A stretch of 64,000 bases of DNA. Origin: Gemmatimonadota bacterium (GTDB lineage: Bacteria; Gemmatimonadota; Gemmatimonadetes; Gemmatimonadales; GWC2-71-9). The stretch spans positions 298,001 to 362,000 of the forward strand of contig JADJPD010000005.1 in NCBI GenBank assembly GCA_016713435.1, written 5' to 3'. This document shows, piece by piece, positions 46,654-54,963 of this stretch; within the stretch, counting starts at the first letter, position 1; each line of letters begins with the position of its first letter. Made by a program: the position numbers and the translations under genes. Below the pieces are notes generated by a model. The model ran no database searches and had not been told where the DNA came from. It was given only the letters and a program-made list of their open reading frames with translations.

Positions 46654-47613
46654 TCAGCGGAAGTGGTCGAAGCCGGGCAGCGCCACCACCCGGCCGGCCA
46701 GCCGGGAGGTGACCCCGCTCCCCGCCGCCACCGTCCCGATGGCCGTGAGCGGGGTGCCGGTGAGCGCGCCGAGCCGCTCGGCGTCGGCGCGGCCAAAGGC
46801 GGGGGGCATGGCCACCAGCAGTTCGTAGTCTTCCCCGCCCTGCCCGGCGAACACCTCCGGCGGCTGCGCCGCCAGCGCCGCTTCGGCTGCCACGCCGGAG
46901 CCGAGGGGGAGCACGTCGAGCCCCAGGTCCAGGTGCACGCCTGACGCGGCGGCGAGGTGTGCGGCGTCGCCCCCCAGCCCGTCGCTCAGGTCGATCATGG
47001 CGCGGGCGCCCTCGAGCGCCAGCGCCTGCCCCAGCGCGATGCGCGGCTCCGGGCGCGCAAAGGCGCGGCGGCTCCCCGGCTCGGGGGTCCGGCCCCCGAG
47101 CCAGGCCATGAGCGCGGCCCGCGCGCCGCCCAGCGTGCCGCTCACCCACAGCACGTCACCGGGCTCGGCGCCGCGGCGGGTGACCGGGCGGCCGGCGCGG
47201 CCGATCACGGTGACGTCGAGGAGCCAGCAGTCGGCGGCGGTGAGGTCGCCGCCGAGCACCACGCCCCCGGCGGCGTGCACGGCATCGGCGACGCCCCCCA
47301 TGAGGGTGGCGGCGTCATCGTCGGTGGCGGAGCTGGGGATGCCGAGGCTCACGGTGACGCCGACGGCGGCGGCGCCTTCGGCGGCGAGGTCGCTGAGCGC
47401 GCCGGCGGCGGCGCGCCAGCCGATCTCCTCGAGGGCGAGCCAGTCGCGCCGGAAGTGGCGGCCCTCGATGGAGAGGTCGGTGCTGACCACGAGGTCGCCG
47501 GGGGCGGCGGGGATGATGGCGCAGTCGTCGCCTATGGCGCGGGCGTCGCGGCCGAGGCGGGAGAGGATGCGGCGGATGCGGTCGAACTCGGGGCCGGGGG
47601 CGAGCGGGATCAT
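46654..47613 (-). CDS. thiL: Thiamine-monophosphate kinase
   Basis: Phosphorylates thiamine monophosphate to the active cofactor. The 319-aa protein shows AIGDDCAIIPA, VVSTDLSIEGRHFRRDW, ALSDLAAEGA, GGDLTAADCW, GTLGGARAAL and MIDLSDGLGGDAAHLA, all family hallmarks of the PurM/ThiL fold. The start is ATG 47613, overlapping the stop of the preceding propeller gene by 4 bp. Confidence 0.93.
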   Translation of the reverse strand: MIPLAPGPEFDRIRRILSRLGRDARAIGDDCAIIPAAPGDLVVSTDLSIEGRHFRRDWLALEEIGWRAAAGALSDLAAEGAAAVGVTVSLGIPSSATDDDAATLMGGVADAVHAAGGVVLGGDLTAADCWLLDVTVIGRAGRPVTRRGAEPGDVLWVSGTLGGARAALMAWLGGRTPEPGSRRAFARPEPRIALGQALALEGARAMIDLSDGLGGDAAHLAAASGVHLDLGLDVLPLGSGVAAEAALAAQPPEVFAGQGGEDYELLVAMPPAFGRADAERLGALTGTPLTAIGTVAAGSGVTSRLAGRVVALPGFDHFR

Positions 47614-49181
47614 CGGACGGCGTCCAGGCGGAAGCGCACCAGGCCGGCGAGGGTGGCCACCCAGAGGTAGTCCTCGTCGAGGGCCAGGTCGGTGACGGGG
47701 CCCGGCAGGTCCACGCCGACACGGAGCGCGCGGGTGACGGGCGTCTGCAACTGGGCGGGGCCCACGCCGCCGTCGCCGGCCACGAAGAGGCCGCGGGCGT
47801 CGCTGACCAGCGTGTGGAGGCGGCCCAGGCCGCCGCCGAGGCGTGGCCCGAGGGTGAAGCGGCCGGTGGCGGGGTCGCGCCAGAGGAGTTCCTGATCCGT
47901 GAGGCCCACGAGCGTGTCGCCGCGCCAGGTAAGGTCCACCACGGCGACGCGGGCGCGAGGCTGCTCGCGGAGGTCGGCAGGCTCGAGCAGGTCCGCCTGT
48001 CCCGGAACGACCAGGAAGAGGCCAATGGGCGTGCCCACCCAGGTGGTGTCCCCGGCGAGGGCCACGGCGAGGGCCTGGTCGCGAAAGTCGGGGGCGAGCT
48101 GCGTGAGGCCGGCGGAGTCCGCGAACTGCGCCAGCCCCCGCGCGGTGGCGATGACCAGGCGGCCCTGGCGCTGGGCCAGGTCGTAGGTGCGGCCGTCGGG
48201 CAGCTCGCGGCCGGCACCGAAGCGGGTGACCTCGTCCTCGCGCGGGCGGTAGCGCACCACGCCGGTGCCGGTGGCGATCCAGAGCGCGTCCTCCCGGCCC
48301 AGAACGCGGCGCGCCTCGGTGAACGGCAGGCCGGTGGCGCGGGGACCCTGGTAGGTGCGCGCCTCGCGCAGATCGCGCGCCACGAAGGTGAGGGCCGCGT
48401 CGGCGAGGGCGCTGCGCTCGGTGACGGCCCAGACGCCGTCCGGCCCCGCCGTCACGGCGTCCACGCGGTCGCTCGGCAGGCCAAAGGGGAGCGGCTCGGG
48501 GCGGCCGCTCCCCTCGCGGAAGTAGACCAGCCCGGCGCCGTTGGTACCGAGGTACCAGCCCATCCCCGCAAAGCCCTGCGCCCGCGCGGCCGAAGTGTAG
48601 CCGAGGCCGGCCCGGCGGCCCGTCACGGCCAGGAGGCCGATCGAGGCCTGGATCGCGGGATTCTCACGGACGGCCTGGTCGACGGTGGCCGGGCGCACGG
48701 GGCGGCGGGGAGCGCTGGTGGGGACCAGCACGCCGCCGCGAGTGGCCGTGTACCAGCCGCTCCCGGCGCGAACGAAGAGGCCGAGCGCGGGATTGTCCTG
48801 GTCCAGGGCAACATCGGACAGTTGGCCGGGGAGGCTGCCGCTGTCCCAGCGGCGGATCGCCAGGTCGAAGTGATAGAAGCTGCTCCGGGTGAGGATCCAG
48901 GCGGAGTTGTCGAGCGGATCGGCGACGGCGGCGACGGCGTCGCGGAAGGGCTGCGCGGCGTCGCCGGGCGTGAAGACGCCTTCCCAGCGGCGGTCGCGCG
49001 GGCTGTAGACCAGGAGCGCGGTGGGCGTGACGGCGAAGACCTTGTCCTGCGACACGGCCACGGCGGCGATGCGGCTGAAGTCGCCGAGGACCAGGCGATC
49101 CTCGGGGGCCCAGTCGCGGCCCTGCGCGGCGAGCGCGGGCGCCAGCACCAGCTGGCACAGCGAGAGGAAACGCCTCACCAT
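47610..49181 (-). CDS. Secreted beta-propeller protein
   Basis: 523-aa protein with a signal peptide (FLSLCQLVLAPALAAQ) and repeated blade-like motifs such as GPDGVWAVTERSALAD, REDALWIATGTGVVRYRP and DEDYLWVATLAGLVRFRL at the end. These match two-component-regulator-type propeller repeats (Reg_prop-like), but no kinase or enzyme domain is fused. It may be a periplasmic sensor or scaffolding protein. ATG 49181 overlaps the nnr gene by 7 bp, and GTG 49178 is an alternative. Confidence 0.7.
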   Translation of the reverse strand: MVRRFLSLCQLVLAPALAAQGRDWAPEDRLVLGDFSRIAAVAVSQDKVFAVTPTALLVYSPRDRRWEGVFTPGDAAQPFRDAVAAVADPLDNSAWILTRSSFYHFDLAIRRWDSGSLPGQLSDVALDQDNPALGLFVRAGSGWYTATRGGVLVPTSAPRRPVRPATVDQAVRENPAIQASIGLLAVTGRRAGLGYTSAARAQGFAGMGWYLGTNGAGLVYFREGSGRPEPLPFGLPSDRVDAVTAGPDGVWAVTERSALADAALTFVARDLREARTYQGPRATGLPFTEARRVLGREDALWIATGTGVVRYRPREDEVTRFGAGRELPDGRTYDLAQRQGRLVIATARGLAQFADSAGLTQLAPDFRDQALAVALAGDTTWVGTPIGLFLVVPGQADLLEPADLREQPRARVAVVDLTWRGDTLVGLTDQELLWRDPATGRFTLGPRLGGGLGRLHTLVSDARGLFVAGDGGVGPAQLQTPVTRALRVGVDLPGPVTDLALDEDYLWVATLAGLVRFRLDAVR

Positions 49182-50725
49182 TGCTGCGGGCGGGGAAGTT
49201 CGAGGCGGATCGGGGGACGCGGCGGCATGGGCGCCACGCGGAGCGTCTCCCAATAGCGCCAGAGGTCCGGCAGCGCGGCCACCACGTCCATCGGACGCAT
49301 GCCGCGTGCGGTGGCGCGGCGTGCCGCCTGGTCGGCGGCGCGGCCGAGGGCCTGCGCGGCAGCGGCGAGCGCCACCAGCGGCCGGTCGGTGGTGGACAGG
49401 AAGGTGCCCGCAATGCCGCTCAGCACGTCACCGCTGCCTCCCGTGGCGAGGCCGGGGTTGCCGGCGCTCACGGTGAGCGGCGGCTCGCCGGGGGCGGCGA
49501 TGACGGTGGGGACGCCCTTGAGCACCACGAGCGCACCCGATTCCGCTGCGGCCGCGGTGGCGGCCTGCCAGGGGTCCACGTCCATGCCGGCCGCGTGGGC
49601 GGGGAAGAGCCGCGCGAACTCGCCCGCATGCGGCGTCAGCGCGAGCACGCGTCCCTGGGCGAGCGCCACCAGCGAGGGTGCGGCGCCCTGGAAGGCGTTG
49701 AGCGCGTCGGCATCGAGCACCAGGCGCCGCGAGTGCCGCGCGACCGCCTCCACGAACTCGCGCCGCCCCGCCCCGCGACCCAGGCCGGGACCCACCACCA
49801 CGGCGTCGGCGCGCCCGAGCAGGGTCACCAGCTCCGGGGAGAGCGTGGGGGTGAAGTCGTGCGCCACGGTCTGCAGGTCCGGCTCGGCGCCGCGGAGCAT
49901 GGCGACGGTCTCCACCGGCGCCACGGCCCACACGAGCCCCGCTCCGGCGCCGAAGGCTGCCCGCGCCGCCAGGCGCAGGGCGCCGCCCATCCCCGGCTCC
50001 CCGCCGATCACCACCACGCGCCCCCGGTCGCCCTTGTGCGCGTCGGCGCTGAAGCGGCCGATGGCGTGGGCGGCCTGCGCATCGGTGAGCAGCATGGGCC
50101 AGGCGGGATCCGCCGGTGGATGGCCGATGTCCACCACGAGCACGTCGCCGCATTCCTCGCGCGCCAGCAGGTGGCCGCGGCGGAGGCCGCCGAAGGTCAC
50201 CGAGAGCTCCGCGCGGAGCGAGGGACCCATTGTGGTCCCGGTGGCGAGATCCACGCCCGTCGGCCCATCCATCGCCGCGACGGGCAGCGCCAGGTCGCTG
50301 AGCCGCTCCACCGCCGCCAGCACCCCGCCCCGGAGCGCCCCCTTCGCCCCCGTGCCGAGGAGTGCGTCCACCAGGAGCTGCACGGCGGGCCACGGGCCGT
50401 CGGGCTCCACCGCGCGCACGCCGGCCTCCCGCGCGAGACGCGCCATGGTGGCCGTGAGCGGGGCCGGCTCGCCGGGCACCGGGGCCACGAACACCGGCAC
50501 GCCCACCGCGTGCAGTGCGCGGGCCAGCACCCAGCCATCGCCGCCGTTGTGGCCCGGTCCGGTGGCCACCAGCACGCCGCCGCGGAGCCGCTCGGGGAAG
50601 CGCTCGGCGATGATCAGGGCGGCGGCCCGCCCCGCGGCCTCCATCAAGGTGGCGAGCGCGATCCCCGTCGCGTCGGCGCGGCGGTCCCAGTCGGCGGATT
50701 GCTGGGGAGAGAGGACGGGAAGCAT
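49175..50725 (-). CDS. nnr: Bifunctional NAD(P)H-hydrate epimerase/ADP-dependent dehydratase
   Basis: Repairs hydrated NADH and NADPH. The 516-aa protein is a fusion: epimerase domain (about 1-215) with GPGHNGGDGWVLARAL and MDGPTGVDLATG, and kinase-like dehydratase domain (about 225-500) with GDRGRVVVIGGEPGMGGA, VVGPGLGRGAG, LTPHAGEFARL, VLKGVPTVIA and GNPGLATGGSGDVLSG. The start is ATG 50725. It overlaps the propeller gene downstream. Confidence 0.94.
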   Translation of the reverse strand: MLPVLSPQQSADWDRRADATGIALATLMEAAGRAAALIIAERFPERLRGGVLVATGPGHNGGDGWVLARALHAVGVPVFVAPVPGEPAPLTATMARLAREAGVRAVEPDGPWPAVQLLVDALLGTGAKGALRGGVLAAVERLSDLALPVAAMDGPTGVDLATGTTMGPSLRAELSVTFGGLRRGHLLAREECGDVLVVDIGHPPADPAWPMLLTDAQAAHAIGRFSADAHKGDRGRVVVIGGEPGMGGALRLAARAAFGAGAGLVWAVAPVETVAMLRGAEPDLQTVAHDFTPTLSPELVTLLGRADAVVVGPGLGRGAGRREFVEAVARHSRRLVLDADALNAFQGAAPSLVALAQGRVLALTPHAGEFARLFPAHAAGMDVDPWQAATAAAAESGALVVLKGVPTVIAAPGEPPLTVSAGNPGLATGGSGDVLSGIAGTFLSTTDRPLVALAAAAQALGRAADQAARRATARGMRPMDVVAALPDLWRYWETLRVAPMPPRPPIRLELPRPQQW

Positions 50726-50766
50726 GAGGTGGAGACCGGGCGAGGGGGTCCCACGGAATCTAACGC

Positions 50767-51180
50767 TCACGGGCGTGAGCGACCGGCTAGGCGCGGAGCG
50801 CCTCGACCCCCTTCCCACGCGTAGGGGCCGCCGAAGGCCGCCTCGAACGGGTACACCTCGGCGAAGTCCGACTCGCGGTCGTGGGGTTGGGTCACCAGCA
50901 GGCCGGCCTTCACCAGGGTGAAGACGATGCGACCGAAGTCGTCGGTCTTGCGTACCCCCCAGTAGTCCAGGATCGAGGGGGCCAGCAGCCCGAACTGGCG
51001 GACCGCGTAGTCGCGGCAGGCCCAGGCCAGCTCGGCGCCGGTGACGTGCCGCCGGGCATCGAGCCGCGACTGCAGGTACTCGATGGCGCCGAGCACGAAG
51101 ATGTAGGCCCGCTCGTGATAGCGGTCCTCTTCGGCGCGGATTCGCGACAGGGCGTCGGTGGAGAACTGAAGATCGTGCAT
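50767..51180 (-). CDS. Minf_1886-family protein
   Basis: 137-aa conserved protein. The pattern RYHERAYIFVLGAIEYLQSRL, RRHVTGAELAWACRDYAVRQFG, SILDYWGVRKTDDFGRIVFTLV and PFEAAFGG (quoted in parts) matches the Minf_1886 family seen in Verrucomicrobia, Planctomycetes and Gemmatimonadota. No function is established. Residues past 120 are not conserved. ATG 51180 follows a good candidate promoter that overlaps the glyA stop. Confidence 0.8.
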   Translation of the reverse strand: MHDLQFSTDALSRIRAEEDRYHERAYIFVLGAIEYLQSRLDARRHVTGAELAWACRDYAVRQFGLLAPSILDYWGVRKTDDFGRIVFTLVKAGLLVTQPHDRESDFAEVYPFEAAFGGPYAWEGGRGAPRLAGRSRP

Positions 51181-51211
51181 CGCGGTGACAGGAGCCCGGA
51201 CTGGTTGAGTG

Positions 51212-51241
51212 AAGCTACCGGTCCGGGCCCCCGGGGGTCAA
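51212..51241 (-). promoter_or_regulatory. Candidate promoter overlapping the glyA stop
   Basis: Minus strand: TTGACC (51241-51236), 18-bp spacer, TAGCTT (51217-51212), about 31 bp before ATG 51180 of the Minf_1886 gene. The -35 hexamer includes the TGA stop of glyA (51240-51238). It fits the -35/-10 arrangement. Confidence 0.45.
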
Positions 51242-52500
51242 CCGCGCTTGCGGGGGGGATAGAGCGGGAACCGCTTGGTGAGCTCGCCCACCTCGCCCTT
51301 GACGCGGACGATGGTGGCCTCGTCCTGCCGGGTGAGCACGGTGTCGATGAGCTCGGCCACCCGGCGCATTTCCGCCTTCCCCATGCCGCGGGTGGTGAGC
51401 GCGGGGGTGCCGAGGCGGATGCCGCTGGTGACGAACGGCGATTGGGGATCGTCGGGGATGGTGTTCTTGTTGACCGTGATGCCGGCCTGGTCGAGGATCT
51501 TCTCGGCCACCTTGCCCGTGAGGTTCTTGGGGCGGAGGTCCACCAGCATGAGGTGGGTGTCGGTGCCACCGGAGACGATGGCGAAGCCGCGCTCAATCAG
51601 CGCCTCCGCCAGGACCTTGGCGTTGGCCACCACGTTCCGGGCGTAGGTCTTGAAGTCGGGCGTGAGCGCCTCACCGAAGGCGACGGCCTTGGCGGCGATC
51701 ACGTGCTCGAGCGGGCCACCCTGGGTGCCCGGGAAGACCGACTTGTTGATGGCCTGCCCGAACTCCGCCGTCGAGAGGATGAGGCCCGAGCGGGGGCCGC
51801 GGAGCGTCTTGTGGGTGGTGCTGGTGACCACCTGCGCGTGCGGCACCGGCGAGGGATAGACGCCGCCGGCCACCAGGCCCGCGAAGTGCGCCATGTCCAC
51901 CAGCAGGTAGCCGCCCACCTCGTCCGCGATGGAACGCATGGCGGCGAAGTCGATGATGCGGGCGTAGGCGGAGCCGCCGGCGATGAGGAGGCGGGGCTGG
52001 TCGCGCTTGGCCTGCTCGCGGACGGCGTCGTAGTCGATGAGGCCGGTGGCGGGGTTCACGCCGTAGTGCACGGCCTTCCAGACGGTGCCGCTGTGGTTGA
52101 CCGACGCGCCGTGCGAGAGGTGCCCGCCGTGCGGCAGCGACATGCCCATGATGGTCTCGCCCGGCTTGGCGAGGACCATGAAGGCGGCAAAGTTGGCCTG
52201 CGCGCCCGAGTGCGGCTGCACGTTGGCGGCCTCGGCGCCGAAGAGCTCCTTCAGGCGGTCGATGGCCAGCTGCTCGACCTTGTCCACCACCTCGCACCCA
52301 CCGTAGTAGCGCTTCCCGGGATAGCCCTCGGCGTACTTGTTGGTGAGCGGCGTGCCCATGGCGTCGATGACGGCGCGGCTGGCGAAGTTCTCGCTGGCGA
52401 TGAGCTCGAGGCCGTGCTGCTGGCGGTGCAGCTCCTCGTCGACGAGGGCGGCGATCGCCGGGTCGGCCTGGCGGAGGGAGGCGTTGTGGTCGAGCGACAT
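51238..52500 (-). CDS. glyA: Serine hydroxymethyltransferase
   Basis: Interconverts serine and glycine with transfer of a one-carbon unit to tetrahydrofolate. The 420-aa protein shows LIASENFASRAV, GYPGKRYYGGCEVVDK, VQPHSGAQAN, LLVDMAHFAGLVAGG, and the PLP lysine K231 in STTHKTLRGPR. The start is ATG 52500 with a GGAGATC ribosome-binding site; an upstream open stretch is shadow. It lies 11 bp after rpiB on the same strand. Confidence 0.96.
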   Translation of the reverse strand: MSLDHNASLRQADPAIAALVDEELHRQQHGLELIASENFASRAVIDAMGTPLTNKYAEGYPGKRYYGGCEVVDKVEQLAIDRLKELFGAEAANVQPHSGAQANFAAFMVLAKPGETIMGMSLPHGGHLSHGASVNHSGTVWKAVHYGVNPATGLIDYDAVREQAKRDQPRLLIAGGSAYARIIDFAAMRSIADEVGGYLLVDMAHFAGLVAGGVYPSPVPHAQVVTSTTHKTLRGPRSGLILSTAEFGQAINKSVFPGTQGGPLEHVIAAKAVAFGEALTPDFKTYARNVVANAKVLAEALIERGFAIVSGGTDTHLMLVDLRPKNLTGKVAEKILDQAGITVNKNTIPDDPQSPFVTSGIRLGTPALTTRGMGKAEMRRVAELIDTVLTRQDEATIVRVKGEVGELTKRFPLYPPRKRG

Positions 52501-52511
52501 GCGGGATCTCC

Positions 52512-52946
52512 TCAGGGTTCGATCTTCTGCACCCGCCGCTGGTGGCGGCCGCCCTCGAAGGGGGTGGCGAGCCACGTGCGGAGGATCTCGATGCCCTCCT
52601 GCTCCGTGACGAACCGGGCCGGGAGGACCAGGACGTTCGCGTCGTTGTGCGCCCGCGCCAGCTTGGCCACCTCGGGCGTCCAGGCCACCGCGGCGCGCAC
52701 GCCGGGATGGCGGTTGGCCGCGTAGGCCATCCCGAGGCCGGTGCCGCACAGGAGCACGCCGCGCCGCACCTGGCCGCCTTCCACCTGGCTGGCGACGGGG
52801 TGGGCGTAATCGGGATAGTCCGTGGAATCGGCGGAATGGGTGCCGAGGTCCAGCGGCTCATAGCCGAGGGCGGCGAGTTCCTGCTTGAGCCGTTCCTTCA
52901 GCTCGAACCCGGCGTGGTCGGCGCCGATCGGGATGATTTCTGGCAT
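52512..52946 (-). CDS. rpiB: Ribose-5-phosphate isomerase B
   Basis: Interconverts ribose-5-phosphate and ribulose-5-phosphate. The 144-aa protein has the typical GADHAGFELKERL N-terminus with D10-H11, the catalytic Cys C67 in LLCGTGLGM, and HNDANVLVLPARFV near the end. The start is ATG 52946. A candidate -10 hexamer is only five bases before ATG, so the message may be leaderless. Confidence 0.93.
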   Translation of the reverse strand: MPEIIPIGADHAGFELKERLKQELAALGYEPLDLGTHSADSTDYPDYAHPVASQVEGGQVRRGVLLCGTGLGMAYAANRHPGVRAAVAWTPEVAKLARAHNDANVLVLPARFVTEQEGIEILRTWLATPFEGGRHQRRVQKIEP

Positions 52947-52951
52947 CGGAG

Positions 52952-52957
52952 AGTATA
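52952..52957 (-). promoter_or_regulatory. Candidate -10 element of rpiB (leaderless)
   Basis: TATACT, five of six consensus bases, sits five bases before the rpiB ATG, which would place transcription start at or near the A of ATG. No good -35 is visible. The surrounding 30 bases are unusually AT-rich for this genome. Confidence 0.45.
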
Positions 52958-52993
52958 GTGAGGGGATGAATATAAATGCAGGGGGCCCAACGG

Positions 52994-53025
52994 CCTGCGG
53001 GCCGGGACGACGCCCGGCCCGCAGG
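52994..53025. repeat. Perfect 13-bp inverted repeat after the leucine dehydrogenase gene
   Basis: CCTGCGGGCCGGG (52994-53006) and its complement CCCGGCCCGCAGG (53013-53025), with a 6-nt loop. It lies 15 bp after the dehydrogenase stop, so it probably acts as a terminator or 3' protector, but no T run follows on either strand. Confidence 0.6.
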
Positions 53026-53039
53026 ACCCTCCCAAAACC

Positions 53040-54095
53040 CTAGACGCGGATCCCGCCCAGGTTCCCCATGGCCTTGATCCGCTCCTCCGCCACGTGGTCG
53101 GCGGCCCGGAAGCTGGGGATGCCCTGCGCCTTGGCGGTGGCGTAGATGCTGAGCAGGGTGTCGTAGATCTGCGCCGCCTTGCGCTTGGCGCGGTCGTGGT
53201 CCCAGCCCATCACCTCGCCGTACACGTTGATGACGCCGCCGCCGTTGATCACGTAGTCGGGGGCATACAGCAGGCCCTGCCGCTCCAGCGCCTCGCCGTG
53301 GCGCTCCTCGGCCAGCTGGTTGTTGGCCCCGCCGGCGATGATCTCCACCTTGAGGCGCTTGAGGGTCTCGTCGTTGATCGTGGCGCCGAGGGCATTGGGG
53401 GAGTAGACGTCCGCAGCCACGTCGTAGATGGCCTCGGGGGCCACGGCCGTGGCGCCGGTGGCGCTCACCACGCGCTTGACCTTCTCCTGGTCGATGTCGG
53501 TGACGGTGAGCTTGGCGCCTTCCTTGTGCAGGAACTCGCAGAGGTAGTGGGCGACGTTGCCGCACCCCTGCACCGCCACGTGCTTGCCGGCCAGGCTGTC
53601 GCTGCCCCAGCGCACCTTGGCGCTGGCCTTCATCCCGACGTACACGCCGTACGCCGTCACCGGCGACGGGTCGCCCGACTGGCCGTGGAGGCCGGCCACG
53701 TGCTTCGTCTCCATCCGCACGTATTCCATGTCCGTGGGGCTCGTGCCCACGTCCTCGGCGGTGATGTAACGGCCCTTGAGCGACTCGATGAAGCGACCGT
53801 GGGCGCGGAAGAGCGCCTCGCGGTCACGCCGCTTGTTGTCGCCCACGATGACGGACTTGCCGCCGCCCAGGTTGAGCCCCGCCACCGCCGACTTGTAGCT
53901 CATGCCCCGCGCCAGGCGGAGGGCGTCGGTGATGGCTGCGTCGGTGCTCTCGTAGTTCCAGAAGCGGGTGCCGCCCAGGGCCGGGCCCAGGGTGGTGTCG
54001 TGGATGGCGATGATGCCGAAGTACCCGCACGAGGGCTCGTGGCAGAGGACGAGCTGCTCGTGCTGGTAGGCGGACATTGACTTGAAGACGTCCAT
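53040..54095 (-). CDS. Leucine/valine/phenylalanine-type amino-acid dehydrogenase
   Basis: NAD-dependent oxidative deamination of a branched-chain or aromatic amino acid. The 351-aa length matches leucine dehydrogenase. Blocks are LGPALGGTRFWNY, ARGMSYKSAVAGLNLGGGKSV with the catalytic lysine in GGGKSV, TAEDVGTSPTDMEYV, VQGCGNVAHYLC (nucleotide-binding), and ANNQLAEERHGEAL. The start is ATG 54095 (MDVFKSMSAY). The substrate (Leu, Val or Phe) is not decidable here. It is followed by the acyl-CoA dehydrogenase gene upstream. Confidence 0.9.
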   Translation of the reverse strand: MDVFKSMSAYQHEQLVLCHEPSCGYFGIIAIHDTTLGPALGGTRFWNYESTDAAITDALRLARGMSYKSAVAGLNLGGGKSVIVGDNKRRDREALFRAHGRFIESLKGRYITAEDVGTSPTDMEYVRMETKHVAGLHGQSGDPSPVTAYGVYVGMKASAKVRWGSDSLAGKHVAVQGCGNVAHYLCEFLHKEGAKLTVTDIDQEKVKRVVSATGATAVAPEAIYDVAADVYSPNALGATINDETLKRLKVEIIAGGANNQLAEERHGEALERQGLLYAPDYVINGGGVINVYGEVMGWDHDRAKRKAAQIYDTLLSIYATAKAQGIPSFRAADHVAEERIKAMGNLGGIRV

Positions 54096-54120
54096 GGCGA
54101 TGCCTGAAAAGTGGTGCGGG

Positions 54121-54963
54121 TCAGTACTGATAGAAGCCCTTGCCCGCCTTCCGGCCGAGGTGGCCGGCGGCCACCATGCGGCGGAGGAGCGGGCAGGGAC
54201 GGTACTTGTCGTCGCCGAGGCCCTTGTGAAGCACCTCGAGGATGGCAAGGCAGGTGTCGAGGCCAATGAGGTCGGCGAGCATCAGCGGGCCCATGGGGTG
54301 GGCCATGCCGAGCTTCATCACGGTGTCCACCGCCTCGGGCGTGGCCACGCCCTCCATGACGCAGAAGATCGCCTCGTTGATCATCGGCATCAGGACGCGG
54401 TTGCTGACGAAGCCGGGGTAGTCGTTGACCTCCACCGGCGTCTTGCCGAGCGCGGTGGCCAGCTCCATGACGTGCCGGGTGGTGGCGTCGCTCGTGGCCT
54501 GGCCGCGGATGACCTCCACCAGCTGCATCACCGGCACCGGGTTCATGAAGTGCATGCCGATGACCAGCTCGGGACGCCTGGTCTTCGCGCCGATCTCGGT
54601 GATCGAGATGGAGCTGGTGTTGCTGGCGAGGATGACGCCCGCCGGAGCGATGCGGTCGAGGTCGCTGAAGATCTGGAACTTGAGCGCGGGGTTCTCGGTG
54701 GCGGCCTCGATGACCAGCTCGGCCTTCGACGCCGCGTCGAGGGTCGTGGCCACGCCCACCAGGGCGAGGGCGGCATCCGCCTTGGCCTGATCGATGACGC
54801 CCTTCTTCACCACCCGGGCCAGGCTGCCCTGGATGGCGCCCTTCCCCTTCTCGAGCGCGGCGGCCGAGACGTCGATCATCGTCACCGGGTGGCCGTGCAT
54901 CGCGAAGACCTGGGCGATGCCGTTGCCCATCGTGCCGGCGCCCACCACTGCTACCTGTGTCAC
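54121..54963 (-). CDS. 3-hydroxybutyryl-CoA/3-hydroxyacyl-CoA dehydrogenase
   Basis: NAD-dependent oxidation of 3-hydroxyacyl-CoA. The 280-aa protein has the nucleotide-binding VVGAGTMGNGIAQ, the catalytic His in GMHFMNPVPVMQLVEVIRG (with Glu downstream), NDYPGFVSNRVLMPMINEA (in part), and the C-terminal substrate domain ending GRKAGKGFYQY. The start is GTG 54963 with AAGGAAAC upstream, overlapping the CPBP stop as GTGA. It pairs functionally with the thiolase at 56417. Confidence 0.94.
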   Translation of the reverse strand: MTQVAVVGAGTMGNGIAQVFAMHGHPVTMIDVSAAALEKGKGAIQGSLARVVKKGVIDQAKADAALALVGVATTLDAASKAELVIEAATENPALKFQIFSDLDRIAPAGVILASNTSSISITEIGAKTRRPELVIGMHFMNPVPVMQLVEVIRGQATSDATTRHVMELATALGKTPVEVNDYPGFVSNRVLMPMINEAIFCVMEGVATPEAVDTVMKLGMAHPMGPLMLADLIGLDTCLAILEVLHKGLGDDKYRPCPLLRRMVAAGHLGRKAGKGFYQY

